NCBI RefSeq assembly: GCF_900111455.1
Contig: NZ_FOIE01000007.1
Location: 60,959-124,958 of the forward strand
Origin: Geodermatophilus poikilotrophus
GTDB lineage: Bacteria > Actinomycetota > Actinomycetes > Mycobacteriales > Geodermatophilaceae
DNA: 64,000 nt
Reading direction: 5' to 3'
The translations under genes and the position numbers were made by a program. Of this stretch, positions 62,645 to 64,000 are shown in pieces. A model generated the notes under the pieces. That model worked only from the letters and a program-made list of their open reading frames with translations, was not told the DNA's origin and did not search any database. Within the stretch, counting starts at the first letter, position 1. Each line of letters begins with the position of its first letter.

Positions 62645-63457
62645 GTGTCAGCTCACCCGATCGGCGTACACGTCGGCCCAGGTCTGACCCAGGACGGCGG
62701 GATGGAGCACGGCGGCCCGCTGGCCCGGGCGGCGGAGATGGACGCCGACGGCGTGCAGGTCTTCCTGGGTGATCCGCAGGGGTGGAAGGCGCCGCGGCTG
62801 TCCGCCGACGTGCAGTCCGCCCTCTCCGGTGACCTGCTCCTGGTCGTGCACGCGCCCTACGTCCTCAACGTGGCGTCGACGAACAACCGCATCCGCATCC
62901 CGAGCCGCAAGACGCTCGGCCAGCACGCCCAGGTCGCCGCGGCGATCGGTGCCCGCGGCATGGTCGTGCACGGCGGTCACGTACTGGGGACCGACGACCC
63001 GGCCGCCGGCGTCGACAACTGGCGCAAGACCTTCGCCCGGCAGGCCGAGGACGGCGGCTTCCCCCTGCCGCTGCTCATCGAGAACACGGCCGGCGGCGGC
63101 AACGCCATGGCCCGCGACCTGGACGCCCTGGCCCGGCTGTGGGACGCCGTCGGCGAGTTCGGCGCCGGCTTCGTGCTCGACACCTGCCACGCGTGGGCCG
63201 CCGGCTGGGACCTCGCGACCGCGGTGGACGACGTCCGGGCGATCACCGGCCGCGTCGACCTGGTGCACCTCAACAACAGCCGCGACCCGCAGGGCTCCAG
63301 CCGTGACCGGCACGCCCCGCTGACCGACGGCGAGATCCCGACCGGGTTGCTGGTCGAGGTCGCCCGGGCGGCCGACTGCCCGGTCGTCCTGGAGACCCCC
63401 GGCGACGCCGCCTCGCACGCCGAGGAGATCACCCTGCTCCGGCAGGCCCTGACCTGA
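62645..63457 (+). CDS. nfo: Deoxyribonuclease IV (AP endonuclease, Nfo family)
   Basis: A 270-aa TIM-barrel zinc enzyme that cuts DNA at abasic sites in base-excision repair. Metal-binding strings: [10 protein letters not shown] near residue 106, [14 protein letters not shown] near 142, [14 protein letters not shown] near 177 and [19 protein letters not shown] near 205. The C-terminal VLETPGD holds the last Glu. The GTG at 62645 follows TAAGGT by 7 bp, fitting a leaderless transcript. Confidence 0.93.
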   Translation: MSAHPIGVHVGPGLTQDGGMEHGGPLARAAEMDADGVQVFLGDPQGWKAPRLSADVQSALSGDLLLVVHAPYVLNVASTNNRIRIPSRKTLGQHAQVAAAIGARGMVVHGGHVLGTDDPAAGVDNWRKTFARQAEDGGFPLPLLIENTAGGGNAMARDLDALARLWDAVGEFGAGFVLDTCHAWAAGWDLATAVDDVRAITGRVDLVHLNNSRDPQGSSRDRHAPLTDGEIPTGLLVEVARAADCPVVLETPGDAASHAEEITLLRQALT

Positions 63458-64000
63458 ACCCGGCCGGTGTTCCACGTGGAGCGGTGACGCTGCGACGCCC
63501 CGCGTCGCACCGCGGCCAGGTGCCGTCCCCGGGTGGGCCGAGCTGCTGCGTCACTCCCCGCGGGACCCCCCGGGCCCCACCCGGCGACAGGACTGGTCCT
63601 CGGCCGCCGAGGGTCACCACGTCAGGTGCTCCGTTCAACGGGCCTCCGGCGGGGTCGTCGACGCCGGGCCAGCTGGTGCGGACGACGTCGTCGTCCGGTC
63701 GCCGCACCTCCCGGGCGACGAGCACCACGAGCGCCACCAGGACGGCATCGCGCACCAGGACGGCGAGGAAGAACCACTCCACCTCGACGCCGCGGTTCTC
63801 GGTGCCGAGGTAGTAGAGCATCGTCAGGACCCACACCAGGGCCTCGCTGACCTGCCAGACCAGCAGCGAGCGCCACCGGGGCCGGGCCAGGACCGCCAGC
63901 GGCAGCAGCCACAGCGCGTACTGCGGGCTGTAGACCTTGTTGAGCAGCAGGAAGCCGGCCACCAGCAGGAAGGCCACCTGCGCCACCCGCGGCCGCACCG
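63429..64000 (-). CDS. Membrane glycosyltransferase (GT87-like), N-terminus beyond the right edge
   Basis: The C-terminal 190 residues of a polytopic GT-C type enzyme. The string KVYSPQYALWLLPLAVLARP is characteristic of the mannosyl/arabinosyltransferase family 87, and three to four membrane helices follow. The frame is open to base 64000. The last 70 residues (RPDDDVVRTSWPGVDDPAGG onward) are polar and low-complexity. They include repeat DNA (63507-63530) and a parS-like site, and the gene end overlaps nfo by 29 bp, so the true stop lies past its functional end. Confidence 0.75.
   Translation of the reverse strand, partial: VRPRVAQVAFLLVAGFLLLNKVYSPQYALWLLPLAVLARPRWRSLLVWQVSEALVWVLTMLYYLGTENRGVEVEWFFLAVLVRDAVLVALVVLVAREVRRPDDDVVRTSWPGVDDPAGGPLNGAPDVVTLGGRGPVLSPGGARGVPRGVTQQLGPPGDGTWPRCDAGRRSVTAPRGTPAGFRSGPAGAG
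63469..63482. other. parS-like ParB-binding site 5 (one mismatch)
   Basis: GTTCCACGTGGAGC differs from the perfect 14-mer by one base in the right arm. It lies just after nfo, within the trailing end of the glycosyltransferase frame. Confidence 0.65.

Noticed and set aside
1-64000. tRNA, rRNA, insertion sequences, prophage
   Set aside because: No cloverleaf, rRNA motif, transposase or integrase sequence was recognised on either strand.

Overview
The window is high-GC DNA with GTG starts, strong third-position GC bias, many 4-nt gene overlaps and several leaderless-looking promoters. It reads as the chromosome of a motile actinobacterium, most likely a Geodermatophilaceae relative (Blastococcus/Geodermatophilus/Modestobacter type). 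That placement is inferred from gene style and content, not from a search. No rRNA, tRNA, CRISPR array, transposase or prophage was seen. The rpsF-ssb-rpsR-rplI and dnaB genes at the right end, plus five parS-like ParB sites spread over the right 49 kb, suggest the origin-proximal part of the chromosome.

Left to right: (1) 1-6.7 kb, four tandem methyl-accepting chemotaxis protein genes (the first cut by the window edge) with nearly identical signalling halves, duplicated terminators and related leaders. (2) 6.9-11.5 kb, an overlapping crcB-crcB-otsA-otsB operon (fluoride export and trehalose synthesis), then a TerC-family membrane protein behind a yybP-ykoY (Mn2+) riboswitch, and a small winged-helix regulator. 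(3) 11.6-15.1 kb, the two genes for N-acetylglutaminylglutamine amide, a dipeptide osmolyte. With trehalose this makes two compatible-solute pathways side by side. (4) 15.3-19.9 kb, a quinone oxidoreductase, an XRE/MmyB-type regulator with twin operators divergent from a SnoaL/DUF1330 pair, and a secreted peptidase-like hydrolase. (5) 19.9-24.7 kb, a four-gene siderophore ABC importer with IdeR/DtxR-like boxes, then an aldo/keto reductase. (6) 24.9-31.7 kb, two small membrane proteins, a glycine-rich protein, a LOV-GAF-PP2C blue-light phosphatase, a flavin reductase, an HMG-CoA-lyase-family enzyme and a PAS-GGDEF protein. (7) 31.7-39.7 kb, an M20 peptidase and a glycerol regulon (glpD divergent from iclR-glpK, then glpF-glpK) with two matching operator palindromes.

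(8) 39.7-44.2 kb, phosphoglucomutase, a BluB-CobT fusion for the lower ligand of cobalamin, and an esterase. (9) 44.2-46.9 kb, a VapBC toxin-antitoxin pair and an orphan SNF2-like helicase, the most accessory-looking part. (10) 47.0-50.2 kb, a TSUP permease divergent from a TPP-riboswitch-controlled thiM-thiE-thiD operon. (11) 50.4-57.3 kb, DNA polymerase IV, a small hypothetical protein, a methyltransferase, a PucR regulator divergent from a ferredoxin reductase/fatty-acid desaturase pair, and a DUF3237 protein. (12) 57.6-64.0 kb, dnaB interrupted by a 426-residue intein and carrying an odd 22-codon tract at its P-loop, the rplI/rpsR/ssb/rpsF cluster, a family-IV endonuclease, and the end of a membrane glycosyltransferase.

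Structure not explained by genes includes a family of intergenic hairpins that usually sit just after stop codons, two copies of a palindromic CATGGG element, the ParB-site series and the codon-usage scar in dnaB. I see no single clear-cut undescribed system. The best candidates for a second look are the dnaB P-loop scar, the fluoride/trehalose operon, the helicase next to VapBC, and the hairpin families.
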